Made by a program: the position numbers and the translations under genes. From positions 806,001 to 870,000 of the forward strand of contig NZ_PJCH01000005.1 of assembly GCF_002943565.1 (NCBI RefSeq): a DNA stretch of 64,000 nt, read 5' to 3'. The stretch is from Hyphococcus luteus (GTDB taxonomy: Bacteria > Pseudomonadota > Alphaproteobacteria > Caulobacterales > Parvularculaceae). Shown piece after piece: positions 17,782-27,379 of this stretch (position 1 is the stretch's first letter; each line of letters begins with the position of its first letter). Under the pieces are notes generated by a model. It was not told where the DNA came from. It ran no database searches and worked only from the letters and a program-made list of their open reading frames with translations.

Positions 17782-18051
17782 ATGTCGATTACGGCTGGCC
17801 GTAAGGCTGAACTCATCAAAAAATTCGCTGTGAAATCCGACGACACGGGCTCGCCCGAGGTCCAGGTTGCGATCCTGACGGAGCGCATTACGAACCTCAC
17901 CGAGCACTTCAAGGAACACAAGAAAGACAACCACTCGCGCCGCGGGCTCCTCAAAATGGTGTCCCAGCGCCGCCGGCTTCTGGATTATGTGAAGCGCAAC
18001 GACGAAGCGCGTTATAAGAAGCTGATCGAAGAACTTGGCCTGCGCCGCTAG
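17782..18051 (+). CDS. rpsO: 30S ribosomal protein S15
   Basis: The 89-residue S15 binds the 16S central domain early in 30S assembly. [20 protein letters not shown], the strongly conserved [16 protein letters not shown] and [22 protein letters not shown] segments are all present, and the length is standard. GGAG sits seven bases before the ATG. The longer in-frame extension upstream would run through the leader stem and is not credible. In many proteobacteria rpsO directly precedes pnp; here one SDR gene is inserted between them. Confidence 0.98.
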   Translation: MSITAGRKAELIKKFAVKSDDTGSPEVQVAILTERITNLTEHFKEHKKDNHSRRGLLKMVSQRRRLLDYVKRNDEARYKKLIEELGLRR

Positions 18052-18059
18052 GCCGCGCG

Positions 18060-18084
18060 CCGCGCGTCCGCAAAAGACGCGCGG
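18060..18084 (+). terminator. hairpin downstream of rpsO, possible weak terminator
   Basis: CCGCGCGTC and GACGCGCGG form a perfect 9-bp stem around CGCAAAA. The following CTCTTA is only weakly T-rich, so termination may be partial, or the hairpin may protect the rpsO 3' end. Confidence 0.5.
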
Positions 18085-18117
18085 CTCTTAAATCTGGCCC
18101 GGCCAGGAGATGCTTAT

Positions 18118-18879
18118 ATGAAACTTTCCGGAACCTCCGCGATTGTCACCGGCGGCGCGTCGGGTCTTGGCGGCGCCACGGCGCAAGCGCTGGCGAAGGA
18201 AGGCGTCAAGGTCGCCCTCTGGGACCTTAATGAGGATAAGGGCGAAGAACACGCCAAAGCGCTTGGCGGGATCTTCTGCAAGACCAATGTCGCCGAGGAA
18301 GAAAGCGTCGCCGACGCGCTCGCGAAAACCGTCGCAGCGCATGGAACGCCCTGGATCCTCGTCAACTGCGCAGGGATCGCCACGGCGGGCAAGACCGTCG
18401 GCAAGAACGGTCCGCACTCGCTTGAGATGTTTAAAAAGACGCTCGACGTCAATCTCGCAGGCACCTTCAACTGCATCCGCCTTGTCGCTGCGGAAATGGA
18501 AAAGAACGAGCCGCAGGATGACGGCGAACGCGGCGCGATTATCTGCACCGCGTCCGTCGCCGCTTATGAAGGGCAGATCGGTCAGGCGGCGTATGCGGCG
18601 TCGAAAGCGGGCGTCGCGGGCATGACCCTGCCGATCGCGCGGGACCTGATGAACGCCGGCATCCGTGTCAACACCATCGCGCCCGGCATTTTCTGGACGC
18701 CCATGCTCGCAGGCATGGACCAGAAGGTGCAGGACGCGCTCGGCGCCATGGTGCCGTTCCCGAAACGGCTTGGGCGTCCCGATGAATACGCCTCTCTCGC
18801 TGTAGAGATGTGCAAGAACACGATGATCAACGGCGCCGTCTTTCGAATTGACGGGGCCATCCGAATGCAGCCGAAATAA
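18118..18879 (+). CDS. SDR dehydrogenase, 3-hydroxyacyl-CoA dehydrogenase type-2-like
   Basis: A 253-residue NAD-dependent short-chain dehydrogenase. VTGGASGLGGATAQAL is the glycine-rich cofactor loop, LWDLNED with its acidic residue after beta-2 favours NAD, NCAGIA is the structural motif, and the catalytic Ser-Tyr-Lys are in TASVAAYEGQIGQAAYAASKAG. The long insertion with EKNEPQDDGERGAIICTASVA matches HSD17B10/3-hydroxy-2-methylbutyryl-CoA dehydrogenases, acting in isoleucine and branched or short fatty-acid oxidation. It lies between rpsO and pnp, with terminator-like hairpins on both sides, so it is probably regulated separately. Confidence 0.87.
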   Translation: MKLSGTSAIVTGGASGLGGATAQALAKEGVKVALWDLNEDKGEEHAKALGGIFCKTNVAEEESVADALAKTVAAHGTPWILVNCAGIATAGKTVGKNGPHSLEMFKKTLDVNLAGTFNCIRLVAAEMEKNEPQDDGERGAIICTASVAAYEGQIGQAAYAASKAGVAGMTLPIARDLMNAGIRVNTIAPGIFWTPMLAGMDQKVQDALGAMVPFPKRLGRPDEYASLAVEMCKNTMINGAVFRIDGAIRMQPK

Positions 18880-18885
18880 ACGCCG

Positions 18886-18914
18886 CGCCGCCGAAAGGGC
18901 GGCGTTGTCGTTTT
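18886..18914 (+). terminator. intrinsic terminator after the SDR gene
   Basis: CGCCGCC and GGCGGCG pair around GAAAG, followed by TTGTCGTTTT. The spacing from the SDR stop is short, as expected for a gene-end terminator. Confidence 0.7.
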
Positions 18915-18978
18915 CGGCTTCATACCCACGGCGTCATGCGATCCGCGTATGGCGCATTACGAGAAGAGAAGAGAAACT

Positions 18979-21093
18979 ATGTTCAATATCACGAAAAAAT
19001 CGATTGAGTGGGGCGGACGCACGCTGACCCTCGAAACAGGGCGCATGGCGCGCCAGGCCGACGGCGCCGTGCTCGCCACCTATGGCGACACGACCGTGCT
19101 CGCCGCGGTCACCGCCGCGAAGGAACCGAACCCGAATTTCGATTTCTTTCCCCTCACCGTGCATTATCAGGAGCGTTATTACGCGGCCGGCCGCGTTCCG
19201 GGCGGCTATTTCAAGCGTGAAGCGCGCCCGACCGAAAAAGAAACCCTGACGTCGCGTCTGATCGACCGTCCCGTCCGTCCGCTTTTCGTCAAGGGCTTCA
19301 AAAACGAAGTGCTTGTCGTCGCGCAGGTTCTTTCCCACGATCTTGAGAACGATCCGGATGTGGTGGCGATGATCGCCGTTTCCGCCGCGCTGACGATTTC
19401 CGGCGTTCCTTTCATGGGCCCCATTGGCGCGGCACGCGTCGGCTATATCGACGGCGAATATGTCTTGAACCCGCAGCTCGACGAGATGCCGGAAACCAAG
19501 CTCGATCTCGTCATGGCCGGCACCGCCGACGCGGTGATGATGGTGGAATCGGAAGCGAAAGAACTCTCCGAAGACGTCATGCTCGGCGCCGTCAATTTCG
19601 GCCACAAGGCGGCGAAAGAAGCGATCGGTCTCATCATCGATTTCGCCGAAGAAGCTGCGAAAGAGCCGTGGGATTTCACCCCGCCGGACAATTCCGACGT
19701 TGAAAGCAAGGTGCGCGCGCTCGTCGAAGACGACGTTCGCGCCGCTTACAAAATCGTCGTCAAGCAGGACCGTCAGGACGCGCTCGCCGCGGCGAAAGCG
19801 AAAGCGGTCGAAGCGCTGTGCGATGAGGAAGACGACAGCGCGCCGTCGAAATCGGTGGTCGGCGGCGCCTTCAAGGCGATCGAGTCCGACATTGTTCGAA
19901 ACGGCATCCTCGATACGGGCGAACGCATCGACGGCCGCGACACCAAGACGGTCCGTCCGATCGTCGCCGAAGCCGGCCTCCTGCCGCGCACCCACGGTTC
20001 GGCGCTGTTCACTCGCGGCGAAACACAGGCGCTTGTGGTCGCAACGCTCGGCACCGGCGAGGACGAACAGTTCATCGACGCGCTCGCCGGCACTTACAAA
20101 GAGCAGTTTCTCCTGCATTATAACTTCCCGCCCTATTCGGTCGGCGAAGTCGGGCGCATGGGCTTTACCGGACGCCGTGAAATCGGCCACGGCAAGCTCG
20201 CCTGGCGCGCCATGAAGGCGGTGATCCCGCCCCAGGAAGAGTTTCCTTACGTCATCCGTCTCGTCTCGGAGATCACCGAGTCCAACGGCTCGTCCTCCAT
20301 GGCGACGGTCTGCGGCTCCTCGCTGGCGCTGATGGACGCCGGCGTGCCGGTGAAGCGGCCGGTGGCCGGCATCGCCATGGGCCTCATCCTCGAGGGCGAG
20401 AAATTCGCGGTCCTCTCCGACATTCTCGGCGACGAGGACCATCTCGGCGACATGGACTTCAAGGTCGCCGGCACCGACGAAGGCGTCACTTCCCTGCAAA
20501 TGGACATCAAGATCGCGGGCATCACCGAGGAGATCATGAAGACCGCGCTCGCCCAGGCGAAAGACGGCCGCATGCACATTCTCGGCGAGATGTCGAAAGC
20601 GCTCGATCACGCCCGCGACGATCTCGGCGATTATGCGCCGCGCATCGAAACGATGCAGATCGCCAAGGACAAGATCCGCGACGTCATCGGCTCGGGCGGC
20701 AAGATCATCCGCCAGATCGTCGAGGAGACCGGCGCCAAGGTCGACATCAATGATGACGGCCTGATCAAGATCGCCTCCAACGACAAGGAAAAGATCGATG
20801 CGGCGTATAAATGGATTCACTCCATCGTCGCCGAGCCGGAAGTCGGGGAGATCTACAAAGGCAAAGTGGTCAAGACCATGGATTTCGGCGCCTTTGTGAA
20901 CTTCTTCGGCGCCCGCGACGGCCTCGTCCACATCTCGCAGCTCGCCGACGGCCGTCCGGAAAAGACGACCGACGTCGTGAAAGAGGGCGATGAGGTCTTT
21001 GTGAAGCTTCTCGGCTTCGACGACCGCGGCAAGGTGCGCCTTTCCATGAAAATCGTCGATCAGGAGACGGGCAAGGAAATCGAGCGCGATTAA
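18979..21093 (+). CDS. pnp: polyribonucleotide nucleotidyltransferase (PNPase)
   Basis: PNPase is a phosphorolytic 3'-5' exoribonuclease and degradosome component. The 704-residue protein has two RNase PH-like domains ([20 protein letters not shown] in the first; [23 protein letters not shown] and [21 protein letters not shown] in the second), a linker helical domain, a KH domain ([19 protein letters not shown]) and an S1 domain ([17 protein letters not shown]). The selected ATG starts the conserved [13 protein letters not shown]; a longer frame adds only ten residues without support. A purine-rich AGAAGAGAA precedes the start. Confidence 0.98.
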   Translation: MFNITKKSIEWGGRTLTLETGRMARQADGAVLATYGDTTVLAAVTAAKEPNPNFDFFPLTVHYQERYYAAGRVPGGYFKREARPTEKETLTSRLIDRPVRPLFVKGFKNEVLVVAQVLSHDLENDPDVVAMIAVSAALTISGVPFMGPIGAARVGYIDGEYVLNPQLDEMPETKLDLVMAGTADAVMMVESEAKELSEDVMLGAVNFGHKAAKEAIGLIIDFAEEAAKEPWDFTPPDNSDVESKVRALVEDDVRAAYKIVVKQDRQDALAAAKAKAVEALCDEEDDSAPSKSVVGGAFKAIESDIVRNGILDTGERIDGRDTKTVRPIVAEAGLLPRTHGSALFTRGETQALVVATLGTGEDEQFIDALAGTYKEQFLLHYNFPPYSVGEVGRMGFTGRREIGHGKLAWRAMKAVIPPQEEFPYVIRLVSEITESNGSSSMATVCGSSLALMDAGVPVKRPVAGIAMGLILEGEKFAVLSDILGDEDHLGDMDFKVAGTDEGVTSLQMDIKIAGITEEIMKTALAQAKDGRMHILGEMSKALDHARDDLGDYAPRIETMQIAKDKIRDVIGSGGKIIRQIVEETGAKVDINDDGLIKIASNDKEKIDAAYKWIHSIVAEPEVGEIYKGKVVKTMDFGAFVNFFGARDGLVHISQLADGRPEKTTDVVKEGDEVFVKLLGFDDRGKVRLSMKIVDQETGKEIERD

Positions 21094-21121
21094 GCGCTTG
21101 AACCTGTTGAAAAACAGTCCG

Positions 21122-21163
21122 AAAGCGGCGCCTGTGGCAAACGGGCGCCGCTTTTCGTTTTTT
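21122..21163 (+). terminator. intrinsic terminator after pnp
   Basis: AAAGCGGCGCC and GGCGCCGCTTT make a perfect 11-bp stem around TGTGGCAAACG, followed by TTTCGTTTTTT. Confidence 0.88.
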
Positions 21164-21255
21164 CCGGCCCCCGCCCGCCTTCCGCGCTTTGGCGCCGGGG
21201 CGGAGAGCGCTAAGGTCAGCCTTATTCGCGGCCGTTCATGAAGGAGAGCTCAATC

Positions 21256-23160
21256 ATGCGCGTTCACCGGAACATCGGTCTTTCGCTCATCGGGTCTTTG
21301 TCCTTGTTCGCGCTGGCGGGGTGCGGCGAGCGCGGAGCTGAGGCGCCAAGGGCGGAAGCGCCTGCCGAAAACGCGGCGCCGGAAGCCGCGCCCTTAAGCG
21401 CTGACGAACAGCTCGCCGCCATGGCGGAGCGTCATGCGAAGGCCGTGCTGGCCGTGACGCCGGAAGCCGCGACCATGCTGGGCGTCGGCGAGGACATGGC
21501 GGGCGAAGGCTTTTCCGCACGGCTGGGCGGTTACGGCTTCGAAGCGAATGAACGCATCCGCGCCATGAATGAAGAGTTTCTGCAGGAGATCAGGAGCCTC
21601 GACCGGCGCGCGCTGAGCGATGAGGCGGTCATCACCTATGACGTGTTGCGCAACGCCTATCAGACCGGGGCCCGGCGCAACCAGTTTCCCTTCGGCGGCG
21701 CGACGCCGTTTGCGTCCGCAAGCCCCTATCCGGTGACGCAGCTTTCCGGCCCGCATCTCTACCTGCCGCGCCTCATGCTGACCCAGCACAAGATCGAGAG
21801 CCGTCAGGATGCGGAGGACTACCTGTCGCGCCTCGCCGAGTTCGGCCGGGTTTTCGACGAAACCGTGGAGACGATCAGCGGCGATGCGGCGCTCCTGGTG
21901 ACGCCGCCGGGTTTCGCCATTGACGGCGCTCTCAACGCCATTGCGGGTTTCACCGCGCCGGCGCCGGCGGAAAATCCGCTGGCGACGAATTTCTTTGCGA
22001 AGATCGAGGCGGTTGACGGCCTCTCCGATGAAGATCGCGATAATCTTTCGGCGCGCGCCGTCCAGGCGGTGGAGCAAAATGTCTACCCCGCCTATGCGCG
22101 GCTCGCCGCGGCGCTTGAAAATTTAAAGCCGCAAGCGGGCCCCGATGCGGGCGTCTGGCGGCTCGGGCCTGACGGCTCCGCGTTTTACGCCCATGCCCTG
22201 ACGTCTTACGGCGCGGGGCGCCTGACGCCGGACGAAGTGCATGAGCTCGGTCTCTCCGAAGTCGCGCGCATCACCGGCGAAATGGATGCGATCTTAAAGC
22301 GCGAAGGGCTCTCCGAAGGTACGGTCGCGGAACGGTTTGTCGCCATCGGCGCGCGCGAAGAGATGCGCTATCCCAACACCGACGAGGGCCGTGAAGAAAT
22401 CCTTTCCGATCTCAACGGCCAGGTCGAGGAAATCATGGCGCGCGCCGGCGACTGGTTTGGGACGCTGCCCGAGCAGGCGGTCGAGGTGCGGCGCATTCCG
22501 GTTTACGAACAGGATTCCTCATCGGGCGGGTATTATTCTTCGCCGCCGCTGGACGGCTCGCGGCCCGGCATTTTCTGGATCAACCTGAAAGACACCGCCG
22601 ACTGGCCGAAACACACGCTGAAGACGCTGACCTATCACGAGGCGGTTCCGGGCCACCATTTCCAGCGTTCGCTCGAGCGCGCCGCCGGTCTGCCGCTGAT
22701 CCGCAACATGCTCGGCTATTCGGAGTTCGCCGAGGGCTGGGCGCTTTACGCCGAGCAGGTGGCCGCGGAGATGGGGCTTTACGCCGACGATCCGCTCGGC
22801 GATCTCGGCCGTCTTCAGTCGGAACTCTTCCGCGCCGCGCGGCTCGTGGTCGACACCGGCCTGCATCACAAGCAATGGACCCGCGAACAGGCGATCGACT
22901 ACATGCAGGGCGTCACCGGCGATACGCGCGCCTCGGTGACCCGCGAGATCGAGCGTTACGCCGTCTGGCCGGGCCAGGCCTGCTCCTATAAGCTCGGTAT
23001 GCTGAAGATCAATGAACTACGCGACAAGGCGGAAGAGGCGCTTGGCCCCGATTTCGACATCCGCGAGTTTCATGACGAGATCCTGCTGACCGGCTCCATG
23101 CCGCTGCCGGTTCTGGAGCGCAAGATCAAGGACTGGATCAAAGAAAAGCAGGGCGCCTGA
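21256..23160 (+). CDS. DUF885 family lipoprotein, probable zinc metallopeptidase
   Basis: A 634-residue predicted lipoprotein (signal ending LFALAGC) of the DUF885 family. The C-terminal half has HEAVPGHH (His461 onward), which with the downstream SEFAEGWALYAEQ forms the likely zinc site of gluzincin-type peptidases. The mature N-terminus is an Ala/Glu/Pro linker. ATG choice rests on AAGGAGAG seven bases upstream; the earlier ATG six codons before overlaps that site. The next gene encodes another exported peptidase 30 nt later, so the pair may be an operon for extracytoplasmic peptide degradation. Substrate unknown. Confidence 0.88.
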   Translation: MRVHRNIGLSLIGSLSLFALAGCGERGAEAPRAEAPAENAAPEAAPLSADEQLAAMAERHAKAVLAVTPEAATMLGVGEDMAGEGFSARLGGYGFEANERIRAMNEEFLQEIRSLDRRALSDEAVITYDVLRNAYQTGARRNQFPFGGATPFASASPYPVTQLSGPHLYLPRLMLTQHKIESRQDAEDYLSRLAEFGRVFDETVETISGDAALLVTPPGFAIDGALNAIAGFTAPAPAENPLATNFFAKIEAVDGLSDEDRDNLSARAVQAVEQNVYPAYARLAAALENLKPQAGPDAGVWRLGPDGSAFYAHALTSYGAGRLTPDEVHELGLSEVARITGEMDAILKREGLSEGTVAERFVAIGAREEMRYPNTDEGREEILSDLNGQVEEIMARAGDWFGTLPEQAVEVRRIPVYEQDSSSGGYYSSPPLDGSRPGIFWINLKDTADWPKHTLKTLTYHEAVPGHHFQRSLERAAGLPLIRNMLGYSEFAEGWALYAEQVAAEMGLYADDPLGDLGRLQSELFRAARLVVDTGLHHKQWTREQAIDYMQGVTGDTRASVTREIERYAVWPGQACSYKLGMLKINELRDKAEEALGPDFDIREFHDEILLTGSMPLPVLERKIKDWIKEKQGA

Positions 23161-23190
23161 CCGGGCGTTGAAGCATAAAAAGGAAGACCA

Positions 23191-24714
23191 TTGTTTAGAA
23201 AATTGCTCGCCGCCATCCTTTTGATTTTTCTCTATGCCGGCTGCGCCGCCGCGCAGGAGGAGGAGAAAAAGCAGGAAGAAAAAGCCGAAAACGCGAAAGA
23301 GGCGCCGCCGGAGCCGCGGGTTTTCGAAAACAAGGGCCGCGTGAGCGTCAACGGCAAGACGGTCAGCTATCGCGTGATTGCCGGCGAGACCTATCTCAAG
23401 GACGACAAGGGCGAGCCGGTGGCGTCGATTTTCTCCACCACCTACCTCGCCGACGGCTACTCCGACCCGCGCCAGCGCCCGGTGGCCTTCATCTTCAATG
23501 GCGGGCCGGGCTCCGCGTCGCTGTGGCTTCATATGGGCATGTTCGGTCCGAAGCGGGTCGTTCTGCCCGATCATGGCGATGACGGCGCGGCGCCGTTCAA
23601 CGTCACAGCCAATACGCAGTCCATCCTCGACGTCGCTGACATGGTGTTCATCGATCCTGTGGGCACCGGCTGGTCGAAAACCCTCGGCGAGACCAAGACC
23701 GACGATTACTGGGGCGTCAAACAGGACGCCGCCTCCGTGCGCGAATTCATCCGCCGCTGGCTGATCGAACACAAGCGCTGGAACTCGCCGAAATATCTGA
23801 TCGGTGAAAGTTACGGCACGACCCGCTCGGGCGCATTGCTCGACGCGCTCGAAGGCGGATGGAACGACATCGCCATGAACGGCGTCGTGCTCATTTCCTC
23901 TGTCCTGAATTTCAGTCTCGACGCCACCGACAACGGCAACGATGTCGGCTATATCGGCATCATGCCGAGCTATGCGGCGGCGGCCTGGTATCATGAGAAA
24001 GTCGACCGCGCCAAATGGGACGGCGATTTCGACCGCTTTTTGAAAGAAGCGCGCGCCTTCGCGACCGACGAATACATGCCTGCGCTTCTAAAGGGCCAGC
24101 TTCTGGCGCCGGAAGCGCATGATGCGGTGGTCGACAAGCTCGCCGGTTTTATCGGTCTGACGCCCAGCTATATCGACCGCTCGAACATGCGCGTGCCGCT
24201 GTTCCGGTTCATGCGCGAGCTTTTGCGCGACAAAGGCGTCACGATCGGCCGTTTTGACGCCCGCTTCACCGGCGTCGAGCCCGACGGCGTTTCGGAGTTT
24301 CCGGAAGACGATCCGTCCGGCTACGGCATTGACGGCGCTTATACGGCGGCGATGCTCGATTATTACACCCGCGATCTCGGCGTCGACATCACCGACCGCT
24401 ATGTGACCCTCGGCGGCGTCACCGAATGGAACTGGGACGCCGATGAGGGCGGCGGCGACAATTCCTATGTGAATGTTGCGCCCTGGATCGAGCGCGCCAT
24501 GCGTCAGAACAAGGACCTGCGCGTTCTTTCCGCCAACGGCTATTACGATATGGCGACGCCTTTCTTCGGCACGGAGATGACCCTGGCGCAGCCGGGCTTT
24601 GACCGGTCGCGCCTAAAGATCGCCTATTATCCGGCGGGCCACATGATGTATCTGCACCAGCCCTCTTTCGAAAAGCTGGCGGCGGATGTGAGGGCCTTTA
24701 TTTCCGGGGAATAA
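23191..24714 (+). CDS. exported serine carboxypeptidase, S10 family
   Basis: A 507-residue S10 peptidase that should release C-terminal residues from peptides in the periplasm or outside. It starts at TTG with AAAGGAAG upstream and has a signal sequence (LLAAILLIFLYAGCAAA), followed by a Glu/Lys linker. The family motifs are FNGGPGSASLWLHMG (oxyanion hole), LIGESYGTTRSG with catalytic Ser207, NGYYDMATPF with the catalytic aspartate, and YPAGHMMYLH with the catalytic histidine. All three residues are present, so it should be active. Pairs with the DUF885 gene upstream. Confidence 0.93.
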   Translation: MFRKLLAAILLIFLYAGCAAAQEEEKKQEEKAENAKEAPPEPRVFENKGRVSVNGKTVSYRVIAGETYLKDDKGEPVASIFSTTYLADGYSDPRQRPVAFIFNGGPGSASLWLHMGMFGPKRVVLPDHGDDGAAPFNVTANTQSILDVADMVFIDPVGTGWSKTLGETKTDDYWGVKQDAASVREFIRRWLIEHKRWNSPKYLIGESYGTTRSGALLDALEGGWNDIAMNGVVLISSVLNFSLDATDNGNDVGYIGIMPSYAAAAWYHEKVDRAKWDGDFDRFLKEARAFATDEYMPALLKGQLLAPEAHDAVVDKLAGFIGLTPSYIDRSNMRVPLFRFMRELLRDKGVTIGRFDARFTGVEPDGVSEFPEDDPSGYGIDGAYTAAMLDYYTRDLGVDITDRYVTLGGVTEWNWDADEGGGDNSYVNVAPWIERAMRQNKDLRVLSANGYYDMATPFFGTEMTLAQPGFDRSRLKIAYYPAGHMMYLHQPSFEKLAADVRAFISGE

Positions 24715-24796
24715 GCGGTCCGGCGCACCATCCGCACGGGCGCTCTTGATCGAGATCAAGCAGGGGTTATCTTGCCTGGTGGATAAAGAGCGAGCC

Positions 24797-25903
24797 ATGA
24801 CGAATAACGCGCAACTGACCGGCCGGCCCTTTGAGTGGTTGAGCGAGGAAGACCGGAAGGCGGTGGAAACGCCTTCCTGGTCCAAGGGCGCGCGCATCGC
24901 GATTTTCCATTTCGCGTTTTATATCGCGACGCTTTATCTCGCCATCGGCCCGTTTCCGCTTTGGGCTAATTTGATCGGCGGTTTTCTCAACGGCTTCGCG
25001 CTCGGTCTTCTTTTCATCATCGGCCATGACTGCGTCCACAAATGTTTCTTTCCGAATTTGCGCGCCAATCAGATCATGGGCCGGCTGACCTTTCTGCCGA
25101 CCGCCCATTCGGCGAGCCTGTGGGAGGCGGGACATAACCGCTTCCATCACGGCAAGACCAATTTCAAGGGCGTCGATTATGTCTGGACGCCCATGTCGCT
25201 AGAGGACTACCGCGCAGCCTCGCCTTGGCGCCGCTTCCTCGAACGTTTGAATCGCGGCCTCGTCGGCCAGTTTTTCAACTATCCGGTGACCATCTGGATC
25301 CCGAAATTGATCCTGCCCGTCGCCCCGGAAGTGCGCGCGCAATGGAAGCGCTATGCCTGGGATTCGGTGCTGGTGGTGCTCGGTCATGGCGCGATCATCG
25401 CGGCGATCCTCGCGCTTGGCAAAATGTGGAACCCCGAGATGAGCTATCTGGCGATTTTCGCGGTCGCCTGGCTCCTGCCGATGATCGTCTGGAATTTCCT
25501 CGCCTCGTTCAGCTTTTACCTGCATCATGCCCATGAGGATCAGCACTGGTTCGACAGGCCCGAAGACTGGTCGTTCTACCAGTCGGTCATTGAAGGCACG
25601 ACGCATCTGGAAATCCCGGCGCTGAAATGGCTGGGGCTTTATTACAACGTCATGGAGCACACAGCCCATCACGCCCTGTCGACGATCCCGATCTACCATC
25701 TCGACAAGGCGGGCAAAATTTTACGCGCCCATTACGGCGATGCGGTGACGGCCTATGAGTTTTCCTTCCGCGACTATTTCCGCATTCTGAAAGCCTGCAA
25801 GCTTTACGACTATCGGAACCATCAGTGGACGGACTTCGAAGGAAATCCCACAGGTCCGGCGCTCAATGAACGCCGCGAGCCGGTGCTCGCTGCTGCGCAG
25901 TAA
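24797..25903 (+). CDS. membrane fatty-acid desaturase
   Basis: A 368-residue integral membrane di-iron desaturase. The three histidine boxes are visible: HDCVH at residues 77-81, HNRFHH at 113-118 and EHTAHH in the last third, separated by hydrophobic segments. The enzyme introduces a double bond into an acyl chain, so it would complement the anaerobic-type FabA/FabB route encoded just downstream. The ATG used is the second possible start (the first is a TTG 17 codons upstream) and follows AAGAGCGAG. Position and lipid class of the double bond cannot be predicted. Confidence 0.88.
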   Translation: MTNNAQLTGRPFEWLSEEDRKAVETPSWSKGARIAIFHFAFYIATLYLAIGPFPLWANLIGGFLNGFALGLLFIIGHDCVHKCFFPNLRANQIMGRLTFLPTAHSASLWEAGHNRFHHGKTNFKGVDYVWTPMSLEDYRAASPWRRFLERLNRGLVGQFFNYPVTIWIPKLILPVAPEVRAQWKRYAWDSVLVVLGHGAIIAAILALGKMWNPEMSYLAIFAVAWLLPMIVWNFLASFSFYLHHAHEDQHWFDRPEDWSFYQSVIEGTTHLEIPALKWLGLYYNVMEHTAHHALSTIPIYHLDKAGKILRAHYGDAVTAYEFSFRDYFRILKACKLYDYRNHQWTDFEGNPTGPALNERREPVLAAAQ

Positions 25904-25906
25904 GGC

Positions 25907-26344
25907 TCAGACGCCCGGCGCCCAGTCCGGCGGGGCCATTTCAAAGCCTGAAAACTCGAAGGCCGGGGAGACGGTGCAGCCCACAAGCGTCCAGTCGCCA
26001 AGGCTTTCCGCCGCCTGCCAGCACAAAGGCGGCAGGATGATCTGCGGGGCTTCGCCCTTGTTGAGGTCGGGGCCGAGAATGGCGTCCTTGCGAGTCTTGC
26101 CGTCTTCGGAGAGGGAAAGGCGGAGGCCCGCCCCGGCGTAATAATGCCAGGTTTCGGTCGCGTCCACGCGATGCCAGTGGGAGCGTTCGCCGCGTTTTAA
26201 AAGATAATAGATTGCCGTGCCGCTGGCGCGCGTCCCTTCTTTTGCCGGGGCGCGCCAGGTTTCGCGAAACCAGCCGCCTTCGGGATGAGGCTGGAGGTTC
26301 AGTGCGGCGATGATCTCGTCTGCGGTCAAGGCTGGGGCGGTCAA
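25907..26344 (-). CDS. DUF985-type cupin
   Basis: A 145-residue single-domain cupin of the DUF985 family. EIIAALNLQPHPEGGWFRETWR opens the domain, HWHRVDATETWHYYAG is the first cupin motif with metal-ligand-like histidines, and LVGCTVSPAFEFSGFEM the second. The start is uncertain: a TTG overlapping the fabI stop (TTGA) is chosen because it keeps the domain complete, and the next TTG five codons on is possible. It would be translationally coupled to fabI. Biochemical role unknown. Confidence 0.78.
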   Translation of the reverse strand: MTAPALTADEIIAALNLQPHPEGGWFRETWRAPAKEGTRASGTAIYYLLKRGERSHWHRVDATETWHYYAGAGLRLSLSEDGKTRKDAILGPDLNKGEAPQIILPPLCWQAAESLGDWTLVGCTVSPAFEFSGFEMAPPDWAPGV

Positions 26345-27159
26345 GAGTCGGAAAGGCTTGAGACGTCGGGAACGGCGACGGCGTGAAAGCCCGCATCCAC
26401 ATGCAGGGTCTCGCCGGCGCAGGAAAGGCCGAGATCGGACAGCAGATAAAGCGCCGCGCCGGCGACGCCTTCCATCGTCGTGTCCTCCTTCAGAAGCGAC
26501 CAGTCGCGTCCCGTGGACATGAGCTGGCGCCCGCCGGTGATGCCCGCCATGGCGAGCGTTTTCATCGGCCCCGCCGAAATGGCGTTGACGCGAATGCCCT
26601 TCGGCCCGAGATCGCGCGCCACATAACGCATGGAGGCTTCGAGCGCGGCTTTCGCAACGCCCATCACATTGTAGTTCGGCACGATGCGTTCGGACCCCAG
26701 ATAGGTGAGGGTAATCATCGCGCCGCCATCGGTCATCAGTTCGCTCGACCGGCGCGCCGCGTCGACGAACGAGAAAGCCGAGACGTCCATGGTGTCCTTG
26801 AAGTTCTGGCGCGTCGTATTCTCGACGAAGGAGCCTTTCAGCGCCTCCTTGTCGGTAAAAGCGATGGCGTGGACGAGAAAGTCGAGCTTGCCCCATTTGT
26901 CTTTGATTTCGGCGAATGTCCTGTCCATGTCCTCGTCGCTCATGACGTCGGTCTGAACGTAGAACTCGACGCCGATCGACTCGCCGAGCTGACGCACCCG
27001 GCTTTCCATGGCGGGGATATAGGAAAAGGCGAGCTCGGCGCCTTGCGCGGCGAGCTGCTGTGCGATGCCCCAGGCGATGGAGTTCTTGTTGGCGACGCCC
27101 ATGATAAGGCCGCGCTTGCCTTTCATCAGATCGCCCTTGGGGAAAGCGGTGTCGCTCAT
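26341..27159 (-). CDS. fabI: enoyl-[ACP] reductase (NADH) FabI
   Basis: FabI reduces the enoyl-ACP double bond in the last step of each fatty-acid elongation cycle. The 272-residue SDR-like protein has GKRGLIMGVANKNSIAWGIA, the atypical FabI cofactor loop, LDFLVHAIAF, and the catalytic Tyr-x6-Lys in NYNVMGVAKAALE; SAGPMKTLA follows. The C-terminus VDAGFHAVAVPDVSSLSDS is a little longer than usual. It is the downstream part of the fabA-fabB-fabI cluster, 28 nt after a small membrane ORF, and overlaps the following cupin gene. Confidence 0.95.
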   Translation of the reverse strand: MSDTAFPKGDLMKGKRGLIMGVANKNSIAWGIAQQLAAQGAELAFSYIPAMESRVRQLGESIGVEFYVQTDVMSDEDMDRTFAEIKDKWGKLDFLVHAIAFTDKEALKGSFVENTTRQNFKDTMDVSAFSFVDAARRSSELMTDGGAMITLTYLGSERIVPNYNVMGVAKAALEASMRYVARDLGPKGIRVNAISAGPMKTLAMAGITGGRQLMSTGRDWSLLKEDTTMEGVAGAALYLLSDLGLSCAGETLHVDAGFHAVAVPDVSSLSDS

Positions 27160-27187
27160 GGGTCTTATCCTTTGCCAGCGCGGCGGG

Positions 27188-27376
27188 TCAGGCGCCGCTG
27201 CGATTAATCACCAGAATAGTGAGAATGAAATAAGCGAGCCAGACCAGCGCGTAAACGCCGAACCGCGTGGTTTTCGGCTGTTTTCGCACCACCGGCAGGA
27301 TGAGACGGAACCACCACAGGCCGGCGCTTGCAATCGCCGCTGCAACAAGGCTGGCGATTAGCGATTCCAGGGTCAA
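27188..27376 (-). CDS. 62-residue two-helix membrane protein between fabB and fabI
   Basis: Not assigned to a family. The small protein has two predicted membrane helices (about residues 5-28 and 41-58) separated by a basic turn (RKQPKTTRFG). It starts at TTG only three nt after the fabB stop and has GAGGAT upstream, so it is probably co-translated in the fab cluster. Codon use resembles the neighbours. The position suggests a role in lipid synthesis or membrane state, but that is inference. Confidence 0.62.
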   Translation of the reverse strand: MTLESLIASLVAAAIASAGLWWFRLILPVVRKQPKTTRFGVYALVWLAYFILTILVINRSGA

Positions 27377-27379
27377 AAT

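Noticed and set aside
18934-20931. Very long minus-strand frame (over 650 codons) opposite pnp
   Set aside because: Antisense shadow of a GC-rich gene; composition is Arg/Asp/His-rich nonsense and the plus-strand frame is an unequivocal PNPase.
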